Source of the DNA: JBJGXI01 sp045635475
Lineage (GTDB): Bacteria; Bacillota; Bacilli; Bacillales; Amphibacillaceae
DNA length: 64,000 nt
Assembly: GCF_045635475.1 (NCBI RefSeq)
Contig: NZ_JBJGXI010000021.1
Location: forward strand, 1 to 64,000
Reading direction: 5' to 3'
Every line of letters begins with the position of its first letter. Within the stretch, counting starts at the first letter, position 1. The notes beneath the pieces were generated by a model that saw only the letters and a program-made list of their open reading frames with translations, was not told the origin of the DNA and searched no databases. Below are positions 1-8,842 of the stretch, piece by piece. The translations under genes were made by a program, and so were the position numbers.

Positions 1-65
1 TGGAACCTTATGACAACCATGCTAACACAGGGGGTGTATATACAAGTGTAAAGTATTCACTTAAG

Positions 66-105
66 TTACCTCAGCCCAAATTCATTAGAATTTGGGCTGA
101 GGTAA
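66..105. terminator. Perfect 18-bp inverted repeat after qoxD
   Basis: Two perfectly complementary 18-nt arms (66-83 and 88-105) surround a 4-nt ATTA loop. It lies just beyond the end of the minus-strand qox genes and could end that transcript, or one arriving from the left. The T-tract is weak on both strands, so the terminator role is inferred from position and stem strength. Confidence 0.65.
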
Positions 106-169
106 ATTTATTTAATATTTAAAAAAGTTAGTGATGCATGTCCAACACTATACACACACTACATATATA

Positions 170-451
170 CTAGTAAACCCAAATTAATGTTAGTAAGGAT
201 CCGAAGATAATTACTAGTGCTATGAAAACCCCGTATAATGCATTCGTATAGATTGATTTTTTATCACTAGATTCACCAGCATGCATAAATACGACTAGCT
301 GAAGTCCTGCTTGAGTGAACGCTGTGACGAGTAAAATAGTTATACCTATTTCAAATGACATGTCTAGGAAATAAACCGAAAGTGCAACCATGGTAAGAAG
401 TAAAGAAAAAACATAGCCAGTTACTTGCTTAGCTGGAAATAATTCTCTCAT
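170..451 (-). CDS. qoxD: Quinol oxidase subunit IV (QoxD)
   Basis: Small membrane subunit of an aa3/bo3-type menaquinol oxidase, the terminal enzyme of aerobic respiration in the cytoplasmic membrane. The 93-residue product has three hydrophobic segments (about 12-31, 35-57, 70-92) and the family-typical QLVVFMHAGE stretch between helices 2 and 3. Length is normal for QoxD/CyoD. It is the last gene of a tight minus-strand qoxABCD run and starts one base after the qoxC stop codon, so translation is probably coupled. An AAGGAATG ribosome site precedes the ATG. Subunit IV is thought to help assembly rather than catalysis. Confidence 0.93.
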   Translation of the reverse strand: MRELFPAKQVTGYVFSLLLTMVALSVYFLDMSFEIGITILLVTAFTQAGLQLVVFMHAGESSDKKSIYTNALYGVFIALVIIFGSLLTLIWVY

Positions 452-452
452 A

Positions 453-1049
453 CTACATCATTCCTTTCAGATAGACAAAACTGAAGATAAAGATCCAAAT
501 TACGTCTAGGAAATGCCAGTAAAGTGAAAATATAAAAGATTTATTAGCTGTTTCAGGAGTCAAACCATCCTTTTTAAGTTGTATGATGATAAACGCCCCC
601 CAGAACAAACCAAAAGCAACGTGTGCACCATGTGTCCCTAAAAGAATAAATAGAGCAGCTGAGAATCCACTTGTTTGAAGAGTAAGACCTTCATGTACGT
701 ATTGCGTAAATTCATAGATTTCTACTCCTAGAAAGCCGAGTCCAAGAACTAGTGTGATAAGAAAGAAGTTAATCGTTGCTTTCTTTCTTCCTAGCCTCAT
801 TGCATGAATTGCTAATCCAATGGTAAAACTACTGGTTAAAAGTAATAGTGTTTGAGTGATCAGTGTATCAATTACAAATACTTCACTATCTGACGGACCA
901 GTGCCAGTACCATTAAGCAATAAGAAATAGGTTGCAAACAGTGTGGCAAAGAGCGCGATTTCAGCTCCTAAGAAAATCCAAAAGCCTAGTATATTAAGAT
1001 TGTTTTGTTCCGTACTATATTCAAGAGGTTGTGAATGATCTATTTTCAT
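453..1049 (-). CDS. qoxC: Quinol oxidase subunit III (QoxC)
   Basis: Heme-copper oxidase subunit III family protein of 198 residues with five hydrophobic segments, as usual for QoxC/CyoC. The motifs GFWIFLGAEIALFATLF (about 22-38), LLGTHGAHVAFGLFW (about 136-150) and the C-terminal YWHFLDVIWIFIF are characteristic. It sits in the membrane next to subunit I. The ATG overlaps the qoxB stop codon by four bases (ATGA), and a GGGGGTG ribosome site lies inside the end of qoxB, so the two are almost certainly co-translated. The neighbouring subunits support the quinol oxidase assignment over cytochrome c oxidase. Confidence 0.94.
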   Translation of the reverse strand: MKIDHSQPLEYSTEQNNLNILGFWIFLGAEIALFATLFATYFLLLNGTGTGPSDSEVFVIDTLITQTLLLLTSSFTIGLAIHAMRLGRKKATINFFLITLVLGLGFLGVEIYEFTQYVHEGLTLQTSGFSAALFILLGTHGAHVAFGLFWGAFIIIQLKKDGLTPETANKSFIFSLYWHFLDVIWIFIFSFVYLKGMM

Positions 1050-2995
1050 TTCTTAGCACCCCCTAATTTTTTTTCTGTCTTCTTGATCTCCTCAACGGAT
1101 ATGTGTCGTCCGTGATCTTTCTCAAAGGATCGATGAGCCATGCAAGCAAAAATTCCGACTGCTGCAATAATCGCAACAATCCACATGCTGAAAACAAAAG
1201 CAAATCCTAATAGGAAGAAGAAACAACACATGATAAATGGCACACCACTGTTATTTGGCATATGAATTTCTTTGTATTTACCTTTAAATAATTGATGTCC
1301 GTTTTTCTTAGAATCCCAGAAAGCTTGTGATGAATTAACTTCTGGTATAATCGCAAAGTTATATTCTGGGACAGGACTATGCGTAGCCCATTCTAGTGAA
1401 CGTGCATCCCATGGATCTGAACCGATATCTCTTGTTGCATAACGAGTGCTGTAGTAGATGTTGTATACGATTAATATGAAACCTACTGCTAACATTAATG
1501 CTCCGATAAAGGAAAGCATATTCCAAATACCAAAGCCAGTTTCTTCAGAGTACGTGTACATCCGTCGTGCTTGACCATCTAAACCAGAGATGAACATCGG
1601 GAAGAATGCAAGACAAACGCCAATTGCGATAAACCAGAATGACGATTTTCCAAGTTTTTCGTTCAACATAAATCCAAACATTTTCGGCCACCAGTAAAAG
1701 AGACCAGCAATCATAGCGAATACAACGCCAGGAATGATTACTAAGTGGAAGTGTGCTACCAAGAACATCGTATTAGTATATTGATAGTCAGCACTTGCCA
1801 TTGCAAGCATAACCCCTGTCACCCCACCAACGGTGAAAATAGGAATGAAACCTATAGAATAAAGCATTGGAGTGGTCATTGAGATTTTACCTTTCCACAG
1901 CGTGAGTAACCAGTTGAATATCTTCACCCCTGTTGGGACTGCAATTGCCATTGTTGCTATCGAATAGATACTGTTTACTAGTGCTCCCTGTCCCATTGTA
2001 TAGAAATGGTGAACCCATACTAGAAATGAGAGCACAGAAATAGATACAATAGAGACCACCATTGATTTATAGCCATATAGGTTACGTCGTGCAAATGTTG
2101 GAATAATTTCACTATAAATACCAAATGCCGGTAAAATCAGTATATACACTTCAGGGTGCCCCCAAATCCAAAAAAAGTTCACCCAAAGCATATCCATTCC
2201 GCCATTAGTTGTTGCAAAAAAATGTGTTCCGAACAGGCGATCCATTGTTCCCATTGCAAGTGCTACTGTTAACACAGGGAACGCAAACACGATAATCATG
2301 TTGGTAATTAACGCTGACCATGTGAACATTGGCATTTTCATTAATTTCATGCCAGGTGCTCTCATTTTAAGTATGGTAACGACAAAGTTAATACCGGTAA
2401 TTAAGGAACCAAGACCAGCTATTTGTATCGCTAACATATAGTAATTCGTTCCCACTGATGGACTGAACTCATTCGCTGCAAGAGGAAAATAAGAAGACCA
2501 TCCTGAATCAGGAGAACCACCAATAACGAACGAGATGTTAAATAACATCGCCCCCATAAAATATAACCAGAAACTTAGAGCATTTAAACGTGGAAATGCC
2601 ACATCTCTTGCTCCAATTTGTAATGGGACAACGAAGTTCATTAAGGCCATAATAAATGCCATCGCCATAAAGATAATCATTACGACGCCATGGGTTGAAA
2701 AAACCTCGTTATATTCTTGAGCATTTAATAGGGTGTTTTCTGGGACGGCGGTTTGAGCACGCATCATAAGTGCATCAACACCACCACGGAATAGCATTAA
2801 TAATGCAGAAAGTAAATACATAATACCAATCCGTTTATGGTCAACTGTTGTTAGCCACTCACTCCATAAATATCCCCATTTTTTAAAATAGGTTAAGCCT
2901 ACAAGTACCGCCATAATAGTAAGAGTTATGGCAACCATCGATGCGTAAATCGTAATTGTAGGATTTGGTACGGCAAATCTGTCAAAGAAATCCAT
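1046..2995 (-). CDS. qoxB: Quinol oxidase subunit I (QoxB)
   Basis: Catalytic heme-copper subunit of the menaquinol oxidase, which reduces oxygen to water and pumps protons. The 649-residue protein has the family's many membrane helices. The HPEVYI motif (about residue 280) holds a CuB histidine and the cross-linked tyrosine, HHFYTMG carries the following histidine pair, and VAHFHLV carries the heme ligands. An upstream TTG would add 21 residues, but the AAAGGAG site sits just before the ATG at 2995, which gives MDFFDRF as the N-terminus. It lies between qoxA (70 nt upstream) and qoxC (4-nt overlap). Confidence 0.95.
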   Translation of the reverse strand: MDFFDRFAVPNPTITIYASMVAITLTIMAVLVGLTYFKKWGYLWSEWLTTVDHKRIGIMYLLSALLMLFRGGVDALMMRAQTAVPENTLLNAQEYNEVFSTHGVVMIIFMAMAFIMALMNFVVPLQIGARDVAFPRLNALSFWLYFMGAMLFNISFVIGGSPDSGWSSYFPLAANEFSPSVGTNYYMLAIQIAGLGSLITGINFVVTILKMRAPGMKLMKMPMFTWSALITNMIIVFAFPVLTVALAMGTMDRLFGTHFFATTNGGMDMLWVNFFWIWGHPEVYILILPAFGIYSEIIPTFARRNLYGYKSMVVSIVSISVLSFLVWVHHFYTMGQGALVNSIYSIATMAIAVPTGVKIFNWLLTLWKGKISMTTPMLYSIGFIPIFTVGGVTGVMLAMASADYQYTNTMFLVAHFHLVIIPGVVFAMIAGLFYWWPKMFGFMLNEKLGKSSFWFIAIGVCLAFFPMFISGLDGQARRMYTYSEETGFGIWNMLSFIGALMLAVGFILIVYNIYYSTRYATRDIGSDPWDARSLEWATHSPVPEYNFAIIPEVNSSQAFWDSKKNGHQLFKGKYKEIHMPNNSGVPFIMCCFFFLLGFAFVFSMWIVAIIAAVGIFACMAHRSFEKDHGRHISVEEIKKTEKKLGGAKK

Positions 2996-3065
2996 TCTCT
3001 TGACTCCTTTCGGAATAAATTGCTTATATGAAACTATCGTTATAAAACTCGAAAACAATTAATAA

Positions 3066-3968
3066 CTATTGTTCTGTTTTTGGCAATGGACTCATTTGCT
3101 CCATTTTTTCTTCAGATTGCTCTTCAGACATGTTATCCCCGTGATGTCCAGTTGGAGGTGGTGAAAACCCTAAATGTGTACCAGTGAAGGTTAACTGTCC
3201 AAGGTGTCCAGGTTTTAGCAACTCATCAAATTTTTCTTCTGTAAGAGGTTCAGCCGTTGCTTTAATTTCTTCGACCCATGTTTCGTATTCATCTTGGGAA
3301 AGCGAATTTACATTAAACGTTTGTTTAGCGAAACCTTCACCAGTGAACATTGCATTTCGACCCATAAATTCTCCAGGGTAAGTAGCCACCAAATTTAACG
3401 TATTAACCATAGCTTCCATCCCGTACTTCTGCCCTGCAAGCTGTGGGATCCAGAAACTAGACATTGGTCCATAGGCATAAATTTTGAACTGAATTGGTCG
3501 GTTTGTTGGAATAAACAAATAGTTAACTGTTTCGATATTTTCCTCTGGATAACTAAAATGCCACTTCCAGTTGGAAGATGCAGCATAAATAACTAATGGT
3601 TCCTGATTCTCGTATCCTTGAGGTACAGCTTCTACTTCATATGTACTCTTAACAGTTACTACCGAAAGGAAAATGACAATTAAAATCGGAATCCCTACAC
3701 AAATTGTTTCAACAATCTTACTCCCTTCAATGTGTGGGGGATCATAATCTTTACTTTGTTTTGACGCACGGTATTTTGTAAGCATTACTATTAAAAGTAC
3801 GAAAACTACGACGACGACAAACAACATTGTCCAAATAGATATCATAATGACATCGGAAATAGTTTTTGCTTGAGGTCCTTTAGGGTCCAAGACAGTTAAT
3901 GGTTCACAACCACTTAACAACCCAATAATACCGATCAAAAAAATTATAAATATGAATTTTAATTTCAT
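3066..3968 (-). CDS. qoxA: Quinol oxidase subunit II, lipoprotein (QoxA)
   Basis: Subunit II of the quinol oxidase, anchored as a lipoprotein with two membrane helices and an external cupredoxin-like domain. The signal peptide ends in the lipobox LLSGC, and the second helix covers about residues 42-65. The CuA ligands found in cytochrome c oxidases (CxxxC...HxxM) are absent from the C-terminal domain, which identifies a quinol rather than a cytochrome c oxidase. A TTG six codons upstream is less likely as the start because the GGAAAGGGG ribosome site lies inside that extension and fits the ATG at 3968. The C-terminus ends in a charged Met/Glu/His-rich tail (about residues 270-300). Confidence 0.93.
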   Translation of the reverse strand: MKLKFIFIIFLIGIIGLLSGCEPLTVLDPKGPQAKTISDVIMISIWTMLFVVVVVFVLLIVMLTKYRASKQSKDYDPPHIEGSKIVETICVGIPILIVIFLSVVTVKSTYEVEAVPQGYENQEPLVIYAASSNWKWHFSYPEENIETVNYLFIPTNRPIQFKIYAYGPMSSFWIPQLAGQKYGMEAMVNTLNLVATYPGEFMGRNAMFTGEGFAKQTFNVNSLSQDEYETWVEEIKATAEPLTEEKFDELLKPGHLGQLTFTGTHLGFSPPPTGHHGDNMSEEQSEEKMEQMSPLPKTEQ

Positions 3969-4096
3969 AGGTAGGCCCCTTTCCAATTTTTAATAGTGTG
4001 ATTTTTGTCACAGATTCCTAATGCGATTTATGATACTAGCAAATATTATCAACAACAAGATAATTCATGTTTTGTCACAAAATTTTCATTTATTAG

Positions 4097-4113
4097 TGAC
4101 GAATTTGTGAGGA
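4097..4113 (-). promoter_or_regulatory. TCnnCA tandem repeat upstream of qoxA
   Basis: On the minus strand TCCTCA (4108-4113) and TCGTCA (4097-4102) are separated by 5 nt, the tandem arrangement seen before many other genes in this window. The box 11 nt further on (AAATTT) is a poor -10, so this may be an upstream activator or a decayed site. It lies about 130 nt upstream of the qoxA start. Confidence 0.45.
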
Positions 4114-4168
4114 AAAGGTGCAATATTGGAAAAGTTATTGAAAAAAAGACGGTTTAACTGTATGTTAG

Positions 4169-4327
4169 ATACTGTTTAATATTTGGTTTTCCTTAATTGT
4201 GAAATTTATAGCATTGGTTCTTATATTTCCGGGTTGGCTTACACTTTGGATGGCAGTACTGAGCGATACAGGGGCTGCTATCATCGTATTATTAAATGCC
4301 CTACGACTTTTAAAGGTTAAAGGGTGA
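4169..4327 (+). pseudogene. Remnant of a cadmium/zinc P-type ATPase (CadA C-terminus)
   Basis: From 4169 the frame reads about 52 codons that match the last membrane helices of CadA/ZntA P1B-2 ATPases: NIWFSLIVKF, then LIFPGWLTLWMAVLSDTGAA, then LNALRLLKVKG and a TGA stop at 4325. A stop codon at 4166 and the absence of any upstream ATPase domain show that only the tail survives. The gene must once have run rightward here, so the island formerly carried a Cd/Zn/Pb efflux pump. No usable start codon or ribosome site was found, so it is almost certainly not expressed as a functional protein. Confidence 0.85.
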
Positions 4328-4332
4328 TTAGT

Positions 4333-4363
4333 AAAGCTGTTCAGTTGGAGATTGAACAGCTTT
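4333..4363 (+). terminator. Hairpin after the cadA remnant
   Basis: An 11-bp stem (4333-4343 with 4353-4363, AAAGCTGTTCA) with a 9-nt loop, 5 nt after the remnant's stop codon. It is followed by a modest T-rich stretch. It is probably the former cadA terminator. Confidence 0.65.
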
Positions 4364-4425
4364 ATCCTTTATCACATTTAAATACATAGTGTACCCTTCA
4401 GTAATAATTCAAGAGGTGAATATAG

Positions 4426-4968
4426 TTGAGTAAAGAAAGAATAAGAAAAAGAAGAATAAGAAAATACTTTAGAGCATTTTTAATGTTATTAATGCTAGCC
4501 GCCGTGGGATACGCAATTTATTCAAGCCAAATTAAGGACAACTCTCCAGTATTGGTTGGTGACTATGCTCCTAATTTCTCTTTGGAAACACTTCAAGGTG
4601 AACGTGTTCAATTAAAGGATTATCGAGGAAAAGGAGTATTTTTAAATTTCTGGGGTACGTGGTGTAAACCGTGCGAAACAGAAATGCCTTATATGGAAAA
4701 TGCATATAAAGTTTTTAAACAACAGGGTGTTGAAATTTTGGCAGTTAATATAGAGGAATCTGATTTAGTAGTCCAAAGTTTTGTAGATAGGTTTGAATTA
4801 ACATTTCCAATACTCATGGATAGAAAAGGTGCAGTAACAGAACAGTATGGAATTGGCCCTATTCCTGCCACTTATTTAATAGACAAGAATGGAAAAGTAC
4901 TAAAAATAATTACGGGTAGTATGAATCAACAAAGTGCAATAGAATATATGGATTTAATTAAACCATAG
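4426..4968 (+). CDS. resA: Thiol-disulfide oxidoreductase ResA
   Basis: Membrane-anchored thioredoxin-fold protein that reduces apocytochrome c cysteines before heme attachment outside the membrane. One N-terminal helix (about residues 15-34) is followed by a TlpA/ResA domain with active site WGTWCKPC (C80, C83) and the cis-proline segment GPIPATYLI. Length (180) and sequence resemble B. subtilis ResA closely. Translation starts at TTG 4426, preceded by AGAGGTG at the right distance. ccdA begins 20 nt downstream, and CcdA is the usual electron donor for ResA, so the pair forms a functional unit. Confidence 0.9.
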   Translation: MSKERIRKRRIRKYFRAFLMLLMLAAVGYAIYSSQIKDNSPVLVGDYAPNFSLETLQGERVQLKDYRGKGVFLNFWGTWCKPCETEMPYMENAYKVFKQQGVEILAVNIEESDLVVQSFVDRFELTFPILMDRKGAVTEQYGIGPIPATYLIDKNGKVLKIITGSMNQQSAIEYMDLIKP

Positions 4969-4988
4969 TTTCGAAAGGGTGCAATCTT

Positions 4989-5696
4989 ATGCAAGATTTA
5001 AATGTTTTCTTTGCTTTCGGTGCAGGGTTATTGTCATTTCTATCACCGTGTACATTGCCGATATATCCTGCTTTTTTGTCTTACATAACAGGAATGTCAG
5101 TTGAAGATTTAAAAAATAAGAAAGGTATGCAGAAAGTAGCCATTTTACACTCTGTTTTCTTTTTAGTCGGCTTTTCTATTATATTTTTAGTTTTAGGATT
5201 ATCGGGTTCTTTCATTGGTTCATTTTTTATTGAAAATAAAGAACTTCTAAGGCAAATAGGAGCAATTTTAATCTTGTTTTTTGGACTTGTAATTACAGGT
5301 TTATTAAAATTTGACTTTTTACTGGTGGATAAGAAGATAAGGTTTAAAAGAAAACCATCTGGTTATTTTGGAACTACAATTATTGGAATGGGATTTGCGG
5401 CTGGTTGGACGCCGTGTACAGGTCCCATTTTGGCGGCTGTAATTGCATTGGGAATGACAAACCCAAGTGAAGGACTTTTTTATATGTTGTGGTACGTTTT
5501 AGGGTTTTCAGTCCCTTTTCTCTTACTAAGCTTTTTTATAGGGAAAATCAAATGGATTAACAAATATAGTCAACGTATTATGAAAATAGGTGGCTATATA
5601 ATGATTGTAATGGGAATTGTACTATACTTTGACTGGATGACGAAAATTATATCATTTTTAACAAACTACCTTTTCGGTGGATTTACTGGTTTTTAA
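4989..5696 (+). CDS. ccdA: CcdA thiol transporter (copy 1)
   Basis: Polytopic membrane protein of the CcdA/DsbD family that carries reducing equivalents from cytoplasmic thioredoxin to extracytoplasmic thiol proteins such as ResA. The 235-residue protein has six helices and the two redox cysteines in the family motifs SFLSPCTLPIYPAFLSYITG (residues about 16-35) and GWTPCTGPILA (about 138-148). It follows resA directly. A close paralogue lies at 11578, with nearly the same length and the same C-terminal FxGFTGF ending, so the two probably arose by duplication. Confidence 0.9.
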   Translation: MQDLNVFFAFGAGLLSFLSPCTLPIYPAFLSYITGMSVEDLKNKKGMQKVAILHSVFFLVGFSIIFLVLGLSGSFIGSFFIENKELLRQIGAILILFFGLVITGLLKFDFLLVDKKIRFKRKPSGYFGTTIIGMGFAAGWTPCTGPILAAVIALGMTNPSEGLFYMLWYVLGFSVPFLLLSFFIGKIKWINKYSQRIMKIGGYIMIVMGIVLYFDWMTKIISFLTNYLFGGFTGF

Positions 5697-5732
5697 GCAT
5701 TAGTTTAACAAATGATTCCAATTAAAACTAAA

Positions 5733-5777
5733 AAGCATATCGTGAAAAGATTATATTTATCAAAACTCGATATGCTT
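5733..5777. terminator. Bidirectional terminator between ccdA and nhaC
   Basis: A 10-bp stem AAGCATATCG (5733-5742) pairs with 5768-5777 across a 25-nt loop. A-rich sequence on the left and T-rich sequence on the right suit termination of both converging genes. Confidence 0.65.
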
Positions 5778-5786
5778 ATTTTATAA

Positions 5787-7196
5787 TTAAAAAATAAATG
5801 AAGAAGCTACATATAAAGCAACAGAAAGAATAAACGGTATTAGTGTATGTTTTATTTTATATTTGGAATAGGCCATTATCTCCAGATCCATTATTTTTGA
5901 TATAGTTACCGTTGTGCCACTTAACGGTGAAGTGAGTCCTCCAAGTGTACCGCAAGCAAAAATTATTCCAATCATTAAGGCTAAGGATATATCAGAACTC
6001 TCTGCAAGTGATACACCAATTGGCATTAGTAAACCCCATGATCCCCATGAAGAACCAATAAAGTATGCTAAAACTGAGCCTAAAACAAAGGTAATTGGTG
6101 GAATCCATAGACTAGGTATAGTTCCCAAGGTGCTTGTAATAAACTGTGATAAACCAAGATCTTTTGTTGCTAAAGATAATCCCCATACCAGTGCAAAAAG
6201 AAAGAAAGCTGGCATTAATTTATTACCGCCTTCAAAAAATGCTTTAACTAACTTTTTCAGTGGGTATTTTTCAATTAGAAACTGAATAAACGTAATGAAT
6301 AAAGTAATGATAATCGCTATTAACATATACCTAGACACGTCTGCGGCAATAAAGGCTTTAAGAATATCTGAGGTTTTCTGATATCCGTCCCACCAAGATA
6401 AGAATATGGAAAGCCCAAGAGCTGATGCTAAGGGAATAAATAAGTTGATTGGCTTGGGTTCTTTCTGTGTTTCAGAGTTTTTTTGTGTGTCCGTGTTTTT
6501 TGGTAACTTTTCTAGGTTTACTTTCGATTCGTTAATGTCTTTATTTCCATTAAACAGTTTGGGATGTCCAAAAATACTGTATATAACGGCTAATGCAATA
6601 ACACTTAAAGATAAAAAGTTAAAGGGAATACTTTTCAAAAAATAGGAGTATGGACTATTTTCAGAACCACCCAAAGACATCTCAATGGTAGATGTCATAT
6701 ATCCAATAAATGCAGTGGCAATAGGTATTAAAGCAATTACGGGTAATGAACTAGCTTCAATGACAAAGCAAACTCTTTCCTTCGTAATGTTTAGTTTTTC
6801 TTGCAATTCCTTCATAATAGGTGCAATGGTAACAATACGTAAATTAGGGGAAATAAATGTTCCTAGTAAAGTGATCCAAATCAAAAATATTGCCTGCTTT
6901 TTTGTTTTAATTTTTTTAGATGTTATTTCAATAAACCCTTTGATTCCACCGGTCATACTAATCATATTTACAATGCCAGTGAATATATACAAAAATCCAA
7001 TTACCTGTAATTTGGGTTCTTTGGCAAGGCTGCCAATTAGGTACGATGTCATCTTTTCAATTCCACCAAGAAGTGAAGGTTCCACAATGTAGGAAGCTAC
7101 TAAGAGACCAAGTGTTAGTCCCGGCAAAACTTGTTTTGTCCAAATTGCAATAGGTATAATGATTAAAAAAGGTATGATTGATTCCCAGTTGTCCAT
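5787..7196 (-). CDS. NhaC-family Na+/H+ antiporter
   Basis: Polytopic membrane transporter of the NhaC/ion-transporter superfamily, probably exchanging sodium (or another cation or organic anion) for protons. The 469-residue product has about 11-12 hydrophobic segments, an N-terminal IPIAIWTKQVLPGL block shared with the paralogue at 57483, and glycine-rich helix breaks such as FIGSSWGSWGLLMPI and GGLTSPLSGTT near the C-terminus. A charged, K/N-rich loop of about 30 residues (about 215-250) interrupts the middle. The ATG at 7196 has an AAAGGAAT ribosome site. It stands alone, converging on ccdA. The exact substrate cannot be read from the sequence. Confidence 0.8.
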   Translation of the reverse strand: MDNWESIIPFLIIIPIAIWTKQVLPGLTLGLLVASYIVEPSLLGGIEKMTSYLIGSLAKEPKLQVIGFLYIFTGIVNMISMTGGIKGFIEITSKKIKTKKQAIFLIWITLLGTFISPNLRIVTIAPIMKELQEKLNITKERVCFVIEASSLPVIALIPIATAFIGYMTSTIEMSLGGSENSPYSYFLKSIPFNFLSLSVIALAVIYSIFGHPKLFNGNKDINESKVNLEKLPKNTDTQKNSETQKEPKPINLFIPLASALGLSIFLSWWDGYQKTSDILKAFIAADVSRYMLIAIIITLFITFIQFLIEKYPLKKLVKAFFEGGNKLMPAFFLFALVWGLSLATKDLGLSQFITSTLGTIPSLWIPPITFVLGSVLAYFIGSSWGSWGLLMPIGVSLAESSDISLALMIGIIFACGTLGGLTSPLSGTTVTISKIMDLEIMAYSKYKIKHTLIPFILSVALYVASSFIF

Positions 7197-7384
7197 TATT
7201 AGATTCCTTTCTTGCTTATTTTAGCGAGAGTATTGAGGTCTTATTAGTTTTATCTAAAATGTTACTAATTATCCTGAAAATGCTGTTCTATCGTTTAATA
7301 AAGTGATATAAAAATGAGGAAGATTATAATGATACAGGCCTTCTTCATAATCCAATTCACTTATATCCCACCTATTTCTCTTTT

Positions 7385-7746
7385 TATGGTAAACTAATTC
7401 AAAAAAGAGGAGACCCAATCTTTGGTCTTGAATTGAAGTACACTATTCGAAATGGTGATGTTGCCATTAAAATTAGATCAATTGATGGTAAGAAAAATAA
7501 GATTATATTCAAAGACAACACGTTTCTTGATGTACATAACATATTATGGGCTAGAGGATTCGAATCTGATAATTCTTGGTCAGATATATTAGGCGTATTG
7601 GACGAGAAAGGGAAGCCTGTTCATAATAGAGGTATTACAAATATAGAAGGTTTATATTTTTTAGGTTTACCTTGGAATATAGACGAGGTTCTGCACTCTT
7701 ACAAGGTGTCGGGTATGACGCAGAATATTTAGTGAAGCATATTTAG
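7385..7746 (+). pseudogene. Remnant of an ArsO/CzcO-like flavin monooxygenase
   Basis: C-terminal fragment of an FAD/NAD(P)-dependent oxidoreductase of the CzcO/ArsO type. Readable pieces are LIQKRGDPIFGLELKY, then WARGFESDNSWSDI, then GLYFLGLPW. Around 7680 the frame shifts, after which RRGSALLQGVGYDAEYLVKH and a stop at 7744-7746 complete the usual ending of the family. The N-terminal Rossmann domain is missing. The neighbouring decayed SBF-type transporter suggests the pair was an arsenical-resistance segment, as ArsO-like flavoproteins are often found in ars operons. That link is inference. Confidence 0.7.
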
Positions 7747-7778
7747 AAGAATAAGTAGGTAGTTCAAGAATAAGTAAG

Positions 7779-8761
7779 GTGATAACTTTGGGTTTGTTTG
7801 AGAAATTATATACGGTTTTAATTATCTCATCCGTTTTGATTGGATTAATCATTGGACAAGTAGATGGAATTGAAATATTCGCTGATAAGATTATCCTCCC
7901 GTTATTAATTATCATGCCATATTTAACCTTTTTACAAATACCAGTGAAAGATATTAAACGTTCTTTTTCAAATCGAAAATTCACATTGATAAGTTTAGGC
8001 ATGAATTTTATTCTTACACCATTATTGGCATGGATGCTTGCAGCAACATTTTTAGCAGATAATCCAGCATTATGGCTTGGTTTTATCATGCTGATGGTTA
8101 CACCATGTACGGATAGGTATATTATCTTTACTGGTTTTGCAAAAAGAAATGTTGCATTATCAACAAGTGTACTACCGCTAAATTTAATTTTACAATTATT
8201 ATTGTTACCATTATACCTTTACTTGTTTTCAGGCACTTTAGGTGTCGTTGATTTTTCCGTTGTTGTGGAGAGTGTCTTATTTGTATTGATACTTCCTTTC
8301 ACTGCAGCTCATATAACAAGATCTTATCTTTTAAAGAAGAAATCAAGGGAAGAGAAACTACTAGAAAAAATTAGTTCATTACCAGACCAGTTGTATTCTT
8401 ATGCATGGCTATCGTAGCAATGTTTGCTTCACAAGGAAAATTATTAATAAATAACTAGGATTTATTACTACAATTACTGGTACCAATACTTGGGTTCTTT
8501 ATCATTAATTTTATAATTGGGAGGATTATAGGCCGATTATTTAAGTTTGATATGGCTAACACAGCAAGTTTAAACTTAACGAAATTGGCGAGAAATTCTC
8601 CAATTGCATTGGCTATTGCTATGACAGCTTTTCCGCATGAACCACTAATTGCATTAGTACTAATTATTGGGCCATTAATTGAATTACCATTGTTATCTTT
8701 AATAACGTATTTGATTTTAAAGTTAAATAGAAAACGAACGAAAAGTAAGGCCAGATTCTAA
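7779..8761 (+). pseudogene. Broken SBF/ACR3-type transporter (arsenic resistance-like)
   Basis: Membrane transporter of the bile acid:sodium symporter/arsenical-resistance superfamily, broken in two places. The first frame gives 212 residues with six or seven helices and the motif MLMVTPCTDRYIIFTGFAK. Near 8395 a frameshift moves reading to another frame (MAIVAMFASQGKLL), an in-frame TAG at 8456 follows, and the same frame then continues through LTKLARNSPIALAIAMTAFP to a stop at 8761. Two independent lesions indicate a true pseudogene rather than a single sequencing error. GTG 7779 or TTG 7788 would be the start, with an AAGGTG site nearby. Confidence 0.8.
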
Positions 8762-8795
8762 AAAAACTATGAATGTAATGATGACTCAAAGTAAT

Positions 8796-8833
8796 AACAA
8801 GTCACCCCATAGCTTGGTAAGGGGTGACTTGTT
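8796..8833. terminator. Bidirectional terminator, 13-bp stem
   Basis: Perfect 13-bp stem (8796-8808 with 8821-8833, AACAAGTCACCCC) with a 12-nt loop. It sits between the converging transporter pseudogene and the minus-strand gene ending at 8843, so it probably serves both. Confidence 0.75.
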
Positions 8834-8842
8834 AAATATTAT

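Noticed and set aside
1..122. Open frame at the left edge (EPYDNHANTGGVYTSVKYS and onward)
   Set aside because: It runs through the strong 18-bp inverted repeat at 66-105 and matches no family I know, so I do not call a partial gene.
8456..8458. TAG in the SBF-type transporter as possible recoding
   Set aside because: An additional frameshift lies about 60 nt earlier, so ordinary pseudogene decay explains it.
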